64,000 nucleotides of DNA from Bacteroidetes bacterium 43-93 (GCA_001897855.1 MKUO01000013.1:1-64000); one strand, 5' to 3'; positions 35,669 to 45,323 are shown, numbered from the stretch's first letter. Notes: generated from the sequence alone by a model not told the origin. Numbers and translations are program-made.

Positions 35669-37168
35669 ATGCAGGCCAATACAAGTAATCAAAAAAAAGA
35701 ACGTCTCTTCAAATTTTTGATGCTCCTGATCATCGTCGGGGGAATAGGGTTAAGGCTGGTAGTGTACCTGCAAAATCGCAACCTTATCATCGATGAAGCT
35801 AATGTTGCCCGCAATATTTACGAGCGAGGCTTTATTGACCTGGTAAAGCCGCTAAGCTACGAACAGTATGCACCGCCACTATTTTTATGGCTAATCAAGT
35901 TATCTTCTATAATTTTTGGTTTTAGCGAGTACGCCTTAAAGCTATATCCATTCATCAGCGGCATAATAGCCCTCTATTTATTCTATCTGGTGTTAAAGAA
36001 ACTACTATCTCCTCAAAGCATATGGCTTCCGCTTGCTTTGTTTGCTTCCGGTTATTTCTTTATCCGCTACGCTACAGAGCTCAAACAATATAATAATGAT
36101 GTCTTAGTAATGCTTGCGTTGATGCTGCTCGCTTTACGAAATAACATAATGACGTCCGAATCCAGAAAATTCTTCATCATATGGGCTATTGCAGGTAGCA
36201 TTGCCATTTGGTTTAGCATGCCCTCTGTGTTTGTTCTGGCTGGCGTTGGTTTTTATTATGGCTTTCAATTGATACGGCAGAAGGAATTAAAGAAACTTAC
36301 TGCACTCCTACTTGCATCAGCCATCTGGATGATACAATTTCTTGCCTACTACATTATCATCCTTCGGCCTCAGGCTAATTCTAATTATCTGCAAAGCTTT
36401 CATCACGACTATTTCCTATATCTCACCCCTACCTCAGTTAACGAAATATTATTTAACCTCAGCCGGCTAGAAATCCTCATTGGCACTATTAGCGGCGATA
36501 CTGTAGTGGCTGTTGCTTTTCTATCTCTCACCATAGTAGCAGGCATTATAAGATTGCTGAGGAAGGATTTTAATCATGCTGTGTTAATACTTACCCCCCT
36601 TGCTGCTTTAATGCTGGCAGCGGGCTTAAAGCAGTTTTCACTGATACCTCGTGTATCCTTGTTTGGGATCGTCCTTTTGCTTATCCTGGCTGGTTATGGT
36701 TTCGATTACCTGTTGAGCATATCCGGCAGGGTTGTAAAAATGATCATCATTTTACCTGCCATTTATATTTTAAGTACCACCCTGTTCAATACAACTATTG
36801 AACCCTTTAAATACGAGGAACTGACGGAGGGAATGCAATATGTAATAGATAAAAAAATCCCGGGTGATTATTTAAGTCTATATCATTCCTGCGCCCCTGC
36901 ATTTATTTACTACACAGAAATACATCCTGACAAGAATAAATGGGTGTCTTTGAAAAACGCAGATATTCTGAAATATGATACGCCTTACGGCACCTTGTCC
37001 TGGCAAATGCATTACGTATGGAGCAGTAAAGGGCCGTTTGCCTTTATATTTACTAATGAAACACAAGAGGAATTTGCCGTACGTAGGGCAGCTCTCGATA
37101 AGAATCTAAAAGAAGCTGCATTTCTGGACAAGCCAGAGGTAAAAGTGCTTATCATGCAGGAAGATTAG
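35669..37168 (+). CDS. GT39-like membrane glycosyltransferase
   Basis: This protein of about 499 residues has ten or more transmembrane helices. Its first periplasmic loop has LIIDEANVARNIYERG and YAPPLFLWLIKL, the pattern of GT-C enzymes such as ArnT and PMT, with the acidic pair reading DE. It would transfer a sugar from a polyprenyl-phosphate donor in the periplasm. I chose the ATG at 35669 over a TTG nine codons earlier. It lies between ftsH and the LUD gene, after a terminator, so it is probably an independent insertion there. Confidence 0.82.
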   Translation: MQANTSNQKKERLFKFLMLLIIVGGIGLRLVVYLQNRNLIIDEANVARNIYERGFIDLVKPLSYEQYAPPLFLWLIKLSSIIFGFSEYALKLYPFISGIIALYLFYLVLKKLLSPQSIWLPLALFASGYFFIRYATELKQYNNDVLVMLALMLLALRNNIMTSESRKFFIIWAIAGSIAIWFSMPSVFVLAGVGFYYGFQLIRQKELKKLTALLLASAIWMIQFLAYYIIILRPQANSNYLQSFHHDYFLYLTPTSVNEILFNLSRLEILIGTISGDTVVAVAFLSLTIVAGIIRLLRKDFNHAVLILTPLAALMLAAGLKQFSLIPRVSLFGIVLLLILAGYGFDYLLSISGRVVKMIIILPAIYILSTTLFNTTIEPFKYEELTEGMQYVIDKKIPGDYLSLYHSCAPAFIYYTEIHPDKNKWVSLKNADILKYDTPYGTLSWQMHYVWSSKGPFAFIFTNETQEEFAVRRAALDKNLKEAAFLDKPEVKVLIMQED

Positions 37169-37192
37169 TTCCATATAAGTACAGTAATTGCT

Positions 37193-37200
37193 TATTTTTG
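37193..37200 (+). promoter_or_regulatory. -7 promoter box (TATTTTTG) of the LUD gene
   Basis: Exact TAnnTTTG match, 9 nt before the ATG at 37210. Its position excludes the TTG at 37198 as the start. Confidence 0.6.
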
Positions 37201-37209
37201 TCCCTTGTT

Positions 37210-37869
37210 ATGCATACAATCAAAACCTCTAAAGCAAGGGAAAACATCCTAAGCCGCATCCGAAAAGGATTAGGTAACGAGGCTAAATCTATGCCTTTTG
37301 CCGAAGCGGAAAAAGCGCAGGTTCCACAGGCTTTTGCCAAGGCAGATATTTCGCCTGAAGAACAATTTGCCCAAAACTTTATTGCGTTGGGTGGAAAATT
37401 TGTGTTCTGCGATAATGAAAAAGAGTTCCTGGAATCCGTTCACGACCTTTACGATAGCAGAGGCTGGCAAGAATTGTATTGCGCAGACGATCGTTTATTA
37501 CACCTTTTTCAGAACAACAAGCTAAACATTGTTCAGCCTGTCAATATTCAAAATGATAAGGCAGATGCCTGCATAACAGCCTGCGAGTTCCTGGTAGCAC
37601 GTACGGGCTCCGTGTTGCTTAGCAGTAAGCAGCCAATGGGCCGCACATCTACGGTATTCTACCCGGTGCATATCATGGTAGCCTACACAAACCAGGTGCT
37701 TCCTGACATCGCCAATGCGCTTGATGCTGTAAAAAAGAAATATACAAATGGCCTGCCATCAATGATCAATCTTAATACGGGCCCCAGCAGAACTGCAGAT
37801 ATCGAAAAAACATTGGTAGTAGGGGTACACGGTCCCGGTGAGGTATTTTGCTTTCTGATAAATGCTTAA
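37210..37869 (+). CDS. LUD domain protein (LutC/YkgG family)
   Basis: This 219-residue protein has the LUD-domain features ITACEFLVARTGSVLLSSKQPMGRTSTVFYPVHIMVAY and SMINLNTGPSRTADIEKTLVVGVHGPGEV. In LutABC this family is part of the iron-sulfur lactate oxidation complex, but lutA and lutB are not here, and single LUD proteins in Bacteroidota have no settled role. The start is ATG 37210. A bidirectional terminator follows. Confidence 0.88.
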   Translation: MHTIKTSKARENILSRIRKGLGNEAKSMPFAEAEKAQVPQAFAKADISPEEQFAQNFIALGGKFVFCDNEKEFLESVHDLYDSRGWQELYCADDRLLHLFQNNKLNIVQPVNIQNDKADACITACEFLVARTGSVLLSSKQPMGRTSTVFYPVHIMVAYTNQVLPDIANALDAVKKKYTNGLPSMINLNTGPSRTADIEKTLVVGVHGPGEVFCFLINA

Positions 37870-37875
37870 AAACAT

Positions 37876-37906
37876 AAAGGGAAAATCTTTCGATTTTCCC
37901 TTTTTA
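37876..37906. terminator. Bidirectional terminator after the LUD gene
   Basis: AAAGGGAAAATC (37876-37887) pairs with GATTTTCCCTTT (37892-37903) around TTTC. It has TTTTT on the plus strand and an interrupted T run on the minus strand. Confidence 0.85.
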
Positions 37907-38079
37907 ATATGTCTATAGGAGTGTGTGCGTATTGGGTAACAATTTAGGGGACATAAGGGCTGGCGTAGCGCTGTAATGATAAAGTAAATAGTAAATAGTG
38001 GGTTTGTAGCTCTGGTACAAAGAAACTATTATTATTGCGCCCTATATCTTTCAATTAAACTAACATACCACTTCATCAG

Positions 38080-38109
38080 ACGAAAGCTATGTTTCATTTG
38101 ACGAACGGT
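38080..38109 (-). promoter_or_regulatory. Probable LytTR operator (two direct repeats, 21 bp apart)
   Basis: On the minus strand ACCGTTCGT (38101-38109) matches the LytTR half-site consensus WMMGTTNRK exactly. AGCTTTCGT (38080-38088) matches it at seven of nine positions, at the 21-bp spacing typical of the family. Both lie inside a 13-bp direct repeat (TTCATCAGACGAA and TTCATTTGACGAA). The site is 12 nt beyond the stop of the LytTR regulator gene and would face the otherwise empty stretch 37907-38079. Confidence 0.5.
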
Positions 38110-38121
38110 TAATGATAAACT

Positions 38122-38862
38122 CTATTTTTTCAACCCGGCAGTGCGGCTTATTTTACTGAATGCGGCCAAGAACTCACTCTTTACGTTCTTGGAAACTGGT
38201 ATTTGCATATTATCTGCCATTATCAATGTACCTGAGGTTTCAAACCTCTTAACATGTCGCAAATTTACTATATATGATCTGTGCGCTTGAAAAAATATAT
38301 CCCCGTCAATGATCTTTTTAAATTCCCCGAGGTTATAAGAACTCATAATACTATAATCACTCGTCACTACCTTGGTATATTTATTGACGCTTTCAAAGTA
38401 TAATATATCGTCAGAGTTCAGATAATCTACGCCTTTAATATTCGGTATGCCTATTTTTATCGTGGTATTGGCAGGCTGGTTATCAACTGTCTTATGGCTG
38501 ATGTTCTCAATTGCTTTGTTGACAGCAAAAGACAACTCCAGGTCATCTATAGGTTTTAGAACATACCCTGCTGCCGAAAATTTAATTGCCTGCAAGGCAA
38601 ATTCACTGTGCGCCGTGATAAAGATCACCTGGAAGGGTATAGATGGAAATAACTTCAAAAAATCAACACCGGACTTTCCGGGCATAGACACATCTATAAA
38701 CAGGATATTCAATGGCAAACTACGCACTGCTTCCAGGCCGGCTTCCCAATTAGTATAAGTACCCAAAATCGTCATATCCGGATACAATATTTTTAATCGC
38801 GACCTCAACAGCTCAATGGCCTTGGGCTCATCATCAATAATAATACTCCTAAGTTCAGGCAT
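38122..38862 (-). CDS. LytTR family response regulator
   Basis: This 246-residue protein has a receiver domain with phospho-acceptor Asp57 in NILFIDVSMPGKSGVD, preceded by the acidic pair in IIIDDEP. A C-terminal LytTR DNA-binding domain (about 135-240) contains LYFESVNKYTKVVTSDYSI and FFQAHRSYIVNLRHVKRFE. It is the partner of the sensor kinase, whose 3' end overlaps its start by 8 nt. Its targets are unknown, but a matching direct repeat lies just beyond its 3' end. Confidence 0.95.
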   Translation of the reverse strand: MPELRSIIIDDEPKAIELLRSRLKILYPDMTILGTYTNWEAGLEAVRSLPLNILFIDVSMPGKSGVDFLKLFPSIPFQVIFITAHSEFALQAIKFSAAGYVLKPIDDLELSFAVNKAIENISHKTVDNQPANTTIKIGIPNIKGVDYLNSDDILYFESVNKYTKVVTSDYSIMSSYNLGEFKKIIDGDIFFQAHRSYIVNLRHVKRFETSGTLIMADNMQIPVSKNVKSEFLAAFSKISRTAGLKK

Positions 38863-41800
38863 CGTATTTTACATTTCTGATAGTCAATGTTACAATCGTT
38901 CCGGTATCCGGAGCCAGCTTATCTGTATATTGAAGATAAATATTCATATGCTCATATTCCCTGAATATCTCAATAAGTTTACGGGTAAGTTGCGTTCCAT
39001 AAGATTCTCTTTTAAAGATATTGCTCTTATTTATTTCAGAGGCTTTTAATCTGCCAATACCATTATCTTCTATTACAACGATCAGGTCATCGCTGGTAGT
39101 ACCTTGTAAAAATTTAAGACTTAATGTTCCCCGGCCTTTTTTATGAAACAATCCGTGATTAATGGCGTTTTCAACCAGTGGCTGCAGCAATAGAGAGGGT
39201 ATCTTAACATTGTCAGCCGGTATTTTATTATCTACTTCAATTGTATAATCCAGCTTTTCTTCGAATCTTATTTGTTGTAGTTCTATATAGTTCCGCAACA
39301 TAGATATCTCTTCTGCCACACTTATATAACGCTCCTGCGATGATTTAAGGTATGATCTCAATAACCTCGAAAACTTGCTGACATGGGAATACGCTTCGGT
39401 AAACTGTCTTCTGTTAATAAAAAACAATGCCGAACTAAGGGTATTAAATATAAAATGCGGATTGATCTGGGAATAAATAGCTCTCAGTTCCAGGTCTACT
39501 AATCTGCTCTTCTTTTTATTAGACTGGTTTACGTAGTACCGTGTTATCAATATAATAAAGGCCACCAGTGCGCCCGCTAACATTACGCCACCAACCCAAA
39601 AAAGCCTCACCCAAAAAAGGGTTTCATACCAGCGCGGTTCTTTATAAATATAAAAGGAATACAATTTACTCTTCCACATATCATCCACTACATAGCAAAG
39701 TACCTTATAGGTGATGCCCGGTTTTACGTCCGTCAATAGGGCTTCCCCGCTTACACTTTTCTGCCAATCATTGATCCCTTCAATTTTATAAACAAAATAC
39801 CTGCTGCCCTTGGCATAAATATTAATACAGTCAAAAGTGATCTTATCCGTACGTGCCGGAAAAAACAAGGTATCGCCACTAAATATTCGTTTTGGATAAG
39901 GATTGGTGATAGTAATTTTCATAAAATTATTATCATGATCGTTCATCAGCTTATCCGAATGGACTAAATCACTTACTGTAGTATTGAAGATGCCATTGTC
40001 TGTGGCCACAAATATTTTGCCGTAATTATCTACCACAATATCCTTTACATTATCGTATATATTGGTATTAACATTAGGAGCTACCTTAAATGAAGACAGC
40101 TTGCAGCTTCCTAAAATATTTGCGTATGCCAGTCCAAATTTTCCTGCAAGGATCAGCTTATCGCCAGAAACGGCCATTTTTAAGTTGGCAAAATTCACGT
40201 TCAGATTTACATGCACGATATTTCTTGTGCTAAGATTGAAAAGAACAAGATTCTTATCTTCAGCAATGATCAAATCTCCATATTTATCAACCGCCATGCT
40301 GGATATTACATCTATATCCAGCAGCTTTAACACATGCTTTTTTACCTCTACAGTTTTTATACTATCCGGCCGAACAATTAAAAACCCCTCCCTATTGTAA
40401 TACACAATTCTGTTAAGGGCAGAATCATACAGCGACGTAGTGTACCTGTTAAAAGCAATAACATCCAGCAATATCTTTCCGGTATCGATATCTATCACTT
40501 TAATATTTCCATAATTGGAAAGAAAAAATCTGCCGTTCCTGTATTTCTGAATATTAATGATGCTGTAAAATTCATTGCTCTTTAGTGCTTCCGTATAAAT
40601 ACTATGAGTTGGTTTAATATAGGTACCAACGGTTTTCGGCCCCAGTTCTATATATCGTCCTTCCTGTATAAAATGCAATAACCCGTTTTCTTTCTCGCAA
40701 ACAAACAAACCATCCGGAGCACTGATCAGCATGTTATTATTGTCGTAATCAGCCACACGCTTGACGATCTTATCAGTCCAGTAATAATTAACTTTATTAT
40801 CAGCCGATATCGCAATGATAGTTTTCTTTAGCTTGCTCCACCAACAGGTAGTTCCGTCGGCCAGGCTGCCAACATAAGTTTCATCACCGGCTTCATTCAA
40901 AACATTATCCTTCTGCAGTTGCAGAAATTTGGCAGGAAACATATAACCACCCACACTGTTGGTAGCAAACCATTCGTTGCCAATATCATCTACTGTCCAG
41001 TAAGCTATTTGTGGTTTTCCCGGCAATAATTTATTTACCTCTATTCGTCTTAGCAGCTTCAATCCATTGCCCAGAACATATACCGCACTTTGTGTAACGA
41101 TAATGAATTTATCTTCTATTACATCAAAATTATAAATGATCTCTTCCTCCGTAGCACCGTATTTTTTTAATGATATGGTATCCGTTGTACAATTCTTTAA
41201 ATCATAGCAACTAAGAAAGTTTTCACCGTTTTTAAAATTTAAACACAGGTTGTCGCTGGTAACTACCATGTTTGAATTATCATGCCGCATCTTCTTTGCC
41301 AGTATGGTATCGCAAAATGGCTTTGCCTTTACTTTCCCATTGGCAAACTCCATCTCGCACAATATGTTATACGGCTGCAACATGCTGATAAACCTATGAT
41401 CTCCGCTAAGCATGATGCCGGAAAAACCCGGGAACTTTTGAATGGATATCTTGTCGGCAGAATCAAAAGACAGCAAGGTTGTTACAGAAGGCATGCCATA
41501 GGTAAAATATGGTATCCCCCTTTTATCGAGGAATATACTCGTATTATAAATCCTTGGCAGGTTAAAATCTATTGTCTTGAAAACATCTTGTTTGAAATAA
41601 CCTAACTGGGTAGAATGATAATTTGCCCACAATCGTCCATACCTATCTTCAGTAAGTTTCCATACCTCGGGCGATGGCATTCCATCATTTGTATTAAACG
41701 TCCGGAAAGTATATCCATTGTATTTTACTACACCATTCTCCGTAGCAAACCACATATAACCATATCTATCCTGCAGAAAGGTGTAAAGATTGTTACTCGG

Positions 41801-41911
41801 CAATCCATTATGAACATCAAAATGCACGCGGCTTAGTGTATCTATTCCCGCAGCCACACTAAAGGAACACAACAGCAATAGCGCAGCAATACATAATTTA
41901 ACACGATTCAT
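38855..41911 (-). CDS. Two-component sensor kinase with beta-propeller sensor (LytS-like His_kinase)
   Basis: This 1018-residue protein has a signal peptide (LCIAALLLLCSFSVAAG) and a periplasmic propeller region with repeats such as LQDRYGYMWFATENGVVKYNG and TEDRYGRLWANY. A Y_Y_Y-like domain (about 680-755) and one transmembrane helix (about 760-790) follow. The cytoplasmic His_kinase domain has His819 in YSQINPHFIFNTL and the ATP-binding LLQPLVENAINHG and IEDNGIG. Such hybrids of SusR-like sensor and LytS-type kinase in Bacteroidota often sense glycans or other outside signals, but no substrate genes adjoin it. It overlaps the regulator gene. Confidence 0.93.
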   Translation of the reverse strand: MNRVKLCIAALLLLCSFSVAAGIDTLSRVHFDVHNGLPSNNLYTFLQDRYGYMWFATENGVVKYNGYTFRTFNTNDGMPSPEVWKLTEDRYGRLWANYHSTQLGYFKQDVFKTIDFNLPRIYNTSIFLDKRGIPYFTYGMPSVTTLLSFDSADKISIQKFPGFSGIMLSGDHRFISMLQPYNILCEMEFANGKVKAKPFCDTILAKKMRHDNSNMVVTSDNLCLNFKNGENFLSCYDLKNCTTDTISLKKYGATEEEIIYNFDVIEDKFIIVTQSAVYVLGNGLKLLRRIEVNKLLPGKPQIAYWTVDDIGNEWFATNSVGGYMFPAKFLQLQKDNVLNEAGDETYVGSLADGTTCWWSKLKKTIIAISADNKVNYYWTDKIVKRVADYDNNNMLISAPDGLFVCEKENGLLHFIQEGRYIELGPKTVGTYIKPTHSIYTEALKSNEFYSIINIQKYRNGRFFLSNYGNIKVIDIDTGKILLDVIAFNRYTTSLYDSALNRIVYYNREGFLIVRPDSIKTVEVKKHVLKLLDIDVISSMAVDKYGDLIIAEDKNLVLFNLSTRNIVHVNLNVNFANLKMAVSGDKLILAGKFGLAYANILGSCKLSSFKVAPNVNTNIYDNVKDIVVDNYGKIFVATDNGIFNTTVSDLVHSDKLMNDHDNNFMKITITNPYPKRIFSGDTLFFPARTDKITFDCINIYAKGSRYFVYKIEGINDWQKSVSGEALLTDVKPGITYKVLCYVVDDMWKSKLYSFYIYKEPRWYETLFWVRLFWVGGVMLAGALVAFIILITRYYVNQSNKKKSRLVDLELRAIYSQINPHFIFNTLSSALFFINRRQFTEAYSHVSKFSRLLRSYLKSSQERYISVAEEISMLRNYIELQQIRFEEKLDYTIEVDNKIPADNVKIPSLLLQPLVENAINHGLFHKKGRGTLSLKFLQGTTSDDLIVVIEDNGIGRLKASEINKSNIFKRESYGTQLTRKLIEIFREYEHMNIYLQYTDKLAPDTGTIVTLTIRNVKYDA

Positions 41912-42010
41912 TCAGTTCCTTATCTAAGATATTCAACCATTAAGATAGTTCATCTCCTCAATTATACAGCTATTCATTCGTAATTTAGCACTATACCGAT
42001 TTGTCTATAC

Positions 42011-42403
42011 ATGAATGACATACAATCAATACAGGACATAAAACTGCTTGTCGATAATTTTTATAAAGATGTAAGAAAAGATGCCACAATAGGCTATATT
42101 TTCAACGAGATCATAGGCGACGATTGGTCGCATCATCTCCCTATCATGTATAGCTTCTGGGAAATGGTACTGTTGGATGCACATGAATATAAAGGCAACC
42201 CTATCCAAACCCATATACAGGTCGATAAGAAAGTTTCGTTGCTGCCAGAGCACTATACTACGTGGCTACAACTTTGGGCTAAAACTGTTCATTCCTTATT
42301 TCATGGCCCTACCGCTGAAAAAGCCATTAAGCGTGCAGAAGCAATGCTGGGGCTTATCCGGATGAAGGTCGATGCTGCAAGGGACGGAAAATCTTTGATC
42401 TAA
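42011..42403 (+). CDS. Group III truncated haemoglobin
   Basis: This 130-residue haem protein has the group III pattern: LVDNFYKDVRKDATIGYIFNE, HHLPIMYSFWEMVLLDAHEYKGNPIQTH and HYTTWLQLWAKTVHSLFHG. The WxxxLL and the following His near residue 68 fit the haem pocket. Members handle oxygen or nitric oxide in the cytoplasm; the ligand here is not known. It is divergent from the sensor kinase gene. Adenine deaminase follows 12 nt downstream and is probably co-transcribed, without obvious functional link. Confidence 0.9.
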   Translation: MNDIQSIQDIKLLVDNFYKDVRKDATIGYIFNEIIGDDWSHHLPIMYSFWEMVLLDAHEYKGNPIQTHIQVDKKVSLLPEHYTTWLQLWAKTVHSLFHGPTAEKAIKRAEAMLGLIRMKVDAARDGKSLI

Positions 42404-42415
42404 AAAGACTGAATC

Positions 42416-44053
42416 ATGCAATCAATTACTGGAAAGCTAATAGATATCTTTTCGCGGGATATATACTCCGCGAAAATCACCATTTTGAATGGCATTATTC
42501 ATTCCGTTGAACGGACAATGGAAGATGCTGAAAATTATATACTCCCCGGGTTCATCGATGCCCATGTGCATATAGAAAGCAGTATGCTGGTGCCTACCTC
42601 ATTTGCGCAACTTGCGGTAATACATGGCACAGTCGCTACCGTTTCAGATCCGCATGAGATAGCCAATGTATGCGGCATACCGGGCGTGCAGTATATGATA
42701 GATAACAGCAGGCATACTCCTTTCAAATTCTTCTTCGGTGCGCCTTCCTGCGTACCTGCAACGAACTTCGAAACCGCCGGCGCTGTAATAGGTGCAGAAG
42801 ACATCTACACATTGCTCCACAATCCTGATATATGGTACCTGGCAGAGATGATGAATTACCCCGGTGTATTGTTTAAGGATCCGCAGGTAATGGCAAAGCT
42901 CGATGCAGCCCAAAAAGCAGGCAAGCCAATTGACGGCCACGCACCCGGATTGAGAGGTAATGATGTGATCAACTATGCAGGCGCAGGCATTACCACAGAT
43001 CACGAATGTTTTACACTGGATGAAGCACTGGACAAACTGGCTGCCGGCATGAAGATATTGATACGCGAGGGAAGCGCAGCCCGCAACTACGAAGCCCTGC
43101 ATCCTTTGCTATCATCTCATCCCGGAAAAATAATGTTTTGCAGCGACGACAAGCACCCTGACGAATTGGTATTGAATCATATCGATAACCTCGTGAAACG
43201 TTCACTACAAAAAGGATACAACCTGTTCGATATTTTGCATGCTGCATGCGTATTGCCGGTGCAGCACTACAACTTACCGGTAGGATTGCTCAGAGAAGGC
43301 GATGCTGCAGATTTTATTGTTATAGATAATATAACCGCCAACTTCCGGGTATTGCAAACCTATATTAATGGCGAACTGACGGCGGAGAATGGCAAATCAT
43401 TATTACCATTCAAAGAGGTGAAGCCTATCAACAACTTTAACACTAATGCAAGAAAGCCAAAAGACTTCGCTATACCGGCCATTGATGACCATACTGTAAT
43501 GCATGTTATAGAAGCAATAGATGGCCAGCTGATAACGAATGACCTGCGCATGGATGCGATAATTAAAAATGGCTATGCAATGCCTGATGTCTCTCAGGAT
43601 ATTTTAAAGATAGCTGTGGTTAACCGTTACACACCCAATGCACCTGTCGCTACTGCATTTATTAAAAACTTTGGCCTTACACATGGGGCCTTAGCATCTA
43701 CAGTTGCGCACGACTGCCATAATATAATAGCGGTTGGTGCAGATGATGCTTCTATATGCGCCGCTGTAAATGAACTGATAAAACACAAGGGAGGTATTGC
43801 TGTTGCAACTGATGAACACAACGTACAAAGTATGCCGTTGTCTGTTGCCGGGCTCATGTCCGATGCAAATGGTCACGATGTGGCCGCTGCCTATACAGCT
43901 ATTGACGCAAAAGCAAAAGAATTGGGTACCAAACTCAGATCACCATTCATGACTTTATCGTTTATGGCATTACTGGTAATACCATCGTTAAAACTAAGTG
44001 ATAAAGGATTGTTTAACGGTAAGGACTTTAAGTTTGTACCTGTTATCGTATAA
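42416..44053 (+). CDS. ade: Adenine deaminase
   Basis: This 545-residue metal-dependent amidohydrolase converts adenine to hypoxanthine and ammonia in purine salvage. It has the metal-binding PGFIDAHVHIESSMLVP, VATVSDPHEIANVCG, DGHAPGL and FCSDDKHPDEL motifs, and the C-terminal adenine-deaminase domain with FGLTHGALASTVAHDCHNIIAVG. Length is normal. It follows the truncated haemoglobin gene and ends at a bidirectional terminator. Confidence 0.95.
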   Translation: MQSITGKLIDIFSRDIYSAKITILNGIIHSVERTMEDAENYILPGFIDAHVHIESSMLVPTSFAQLAVIHGTVATVSDPHEIANVCGIPGVQYMIDNSRHTPFKFFFGAPSCVPATNFETAGAVIGAEDIYTLLHNPDIWYLAEMMNYPGVLFKDPQVMAKLDAAQKAGKPIDGHAPGLRGNDVINYAGAGITTDHECFTLDEALDKLAAGMKILIREGSAARNYEALHPLLSSHPGKIMFCSDDKHPDELVLNHIDNLVKRSLQKGYNLFDILHAACVLPVQHYNLPVGLLREGDAADFIVIDNITANFRVLQTYINGELTAENGKSLLPFKEVKPINNFNTNARKPKDFAIPAIDDHTVMHVIEAIDGQLITNDLRMDAIIKNGYAMPDVSQDILKIAVVNRYTPNAPVATAFIKNFGLTHGALASTVAHDCHNIIAVGADDASICAAVNELIKHKGGIAVATDEHNVQSMPLSVAGLMSDANGHDVAAAYTAIDAKAKELGTKLRSPFMTLSFMALLVIPSLKLSDKGLFNGKDFKFVPVIV

Positions 44054-44054
44054 T

Positions 44055-44085
44055 AAAAAACGCCCCTTTCAAGGCGTTTTTTATT
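44055..44085. terminator. Bidirectional terminator between ade and the aminotransferase
   Basis: AAAAAACGCC (44055-44064) pairs with GGCGTTTTTT (44073-44082), serving the convergent genes that end at 44053 and 44087. Confidence 0.9.
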
Positions 44086-44086
44086 C

Positions 44087-45277
44087 TTATTTATTGTATT
44101 CTTTCAGTGCCGCTTCCAGGCAATCCATCGCTTTATTAATGTCTTCCTTGTTCAGCACATAAGCAAGTCGCACTTCATTGCGGCCTTTACCCGGCGTAGC
44201 ATAGAATCCCGCAGCAGGTGCCATCATTACAGTTTGTCCTTCGTGAGAGAACTCTTCCAGTAACCACTGGCAGAAACGCTCACTGTCATCTACCGGCAGC
44301 TTAGCCATGGCATAGAATGCCCCGCCGGGCAGCGGACAGGTTACACCCTCAATAGCTTGCAACCTTTCTACCAGCACATCCCTGCGCGATGTATATTCTG
44401 CATGTACTGCATCAAAGTAATTGGCGGGCAAATCTACTGCTGCCTCGCCGAGTATTTGCTCAAAAGATGGTGGGCTCAAACGCGCCTGTGCAAATTTCAT
44501 AGCTGCGTCTATTACTTGTGCATTGCGCGTCACGAAGGCGCCGATACGGGCACCACATGCGCTATACCTTTTAGAAATGGTATCTAACAATATGGCATGT
44601 TCTTCCAATCCTTCCATCGATAAGGCAGAAATATGCTTCTTACCATCGTAACAAAATTCACGATAGGCCTCATCGCTGAAGAGGAACAGGTCATGCTTCA
44701 GGCATATCTCCTTCAGCACTTCCAGTTCTGCTTCGCTATACAAATAACCTGTTGGGTTATTGGGGTTGCATATCATAATGGCCTTGGTACGGGTGGTCAC
44801 CGCTTTCTCAAAAGCCTCAATAGGTGGCAGGGAAAAACCATCTTCTATTGCAGATGGGATAGATACTATCTTTACACCAGCACTTGTAGAAAATCCGTTG
44901 TAGTTAGCATAGAACGGCTCCGGTATAATGATCTCATCCCCTGGATCCAGGCAGCTCATCACAGCAAACAGTATAGCTTCAGAGCCACCGGTTGTGATGA
45001 TGATCTGGTTGTGATTTACTTCTATATTATTCCGCTTATAGTATTCTACCAGCTTCCTGCGATAGCTTTCATTACCTGCACTATGGCTATACTCTAGCAC
45101 TTTTATGTCTGCATGCTTTACTGCATCCAGGATAGCTTTAGGAGTTTCAATATCGGGCTGGCCTATATTTAAGTGATATACTTTAGTTCCTCTTTTCTTT
45201 GCTGCTTCTGCATACGGTACCAATTTACGTATGGGCGATGGGGGCATCTGCGCCCCGCGATGAGATATTACTGGCAT
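44087..45277 (-). CDS. Class I/II pyridoxal-phosphate aminotransferase (aspartate aminotransferase-like)
   Basis: This 396-residue fold-type I enzyme has ICNPNNPTGYLYSEAE, FSDEAYREFCYDG and the PLP-binding Lys in DTISKRYSACGARIGAF. It probably transfers amino groups between aspartate or aromatic amino acids and 2-oxoglutarate; the exact substrate is not fixed by sequence. The promoter box TAATTTTG lies only 4 nt from the ATG, so the message is probably leaderless. Confidence 0.92.
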   Translation of the reverse strand: MPVISHRGAQMPPSPIRKLVPYAEAAKKRGTKVYHLNIGQPDIETPKAILDAVKHADIKVLEYSHSAGNESYRRKLVEYYKRNNIEVNHNQIIITTGGSEAILFAVMSCLDPGDEIIIPEPFYANYNGFSTSAGVKIVSIPSAIEDGFSLPPIEAFEKAVTTRTKAIMICNPNNPTGYLYSEAELEVLKEICLKHDLFLFSDEAYREFCYDGKKHISALSMEGLEEHAILLDTISKRYSACGARIGAFVTRNAQVIDAAMKFAQARLSPPSFEQILGEAAVDLPANYFDAVHAEYTSRRDVLVERLQAIEGVTCPLPGGAFYAMAKLPVDDSERFCQWLLEEFSHEGQTVMMAPAAGFYATPGKGRNEVRLAYVLNKEDINKAMDCLEAALKEYNK

Positions 45278-45281
45278 GGCG

Positions 45282-45289
45282 CAAAATTA
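45282..45289 (-). promoter_or_regulatory. -7 promoter box (TAATTTTG) of the aminotransferase
   Basis: Exact TAnnTTTG match on the minus strand, 4 nt from the ATG at 45277. Confidence 0.65.
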
Positions 45290-45323
45290 TATAATGGATG
45301 GTTTATAATATCACTTATAAAAT

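Noticed and set aside
41949-41981. Two TTCAT words between the sensor kinase and the haemoglobin gene as a LytTR site
   Set aside because: Their spacing is 24 bp and they do not match the LytTR half-site; short TTCAT words are frequent by chance.
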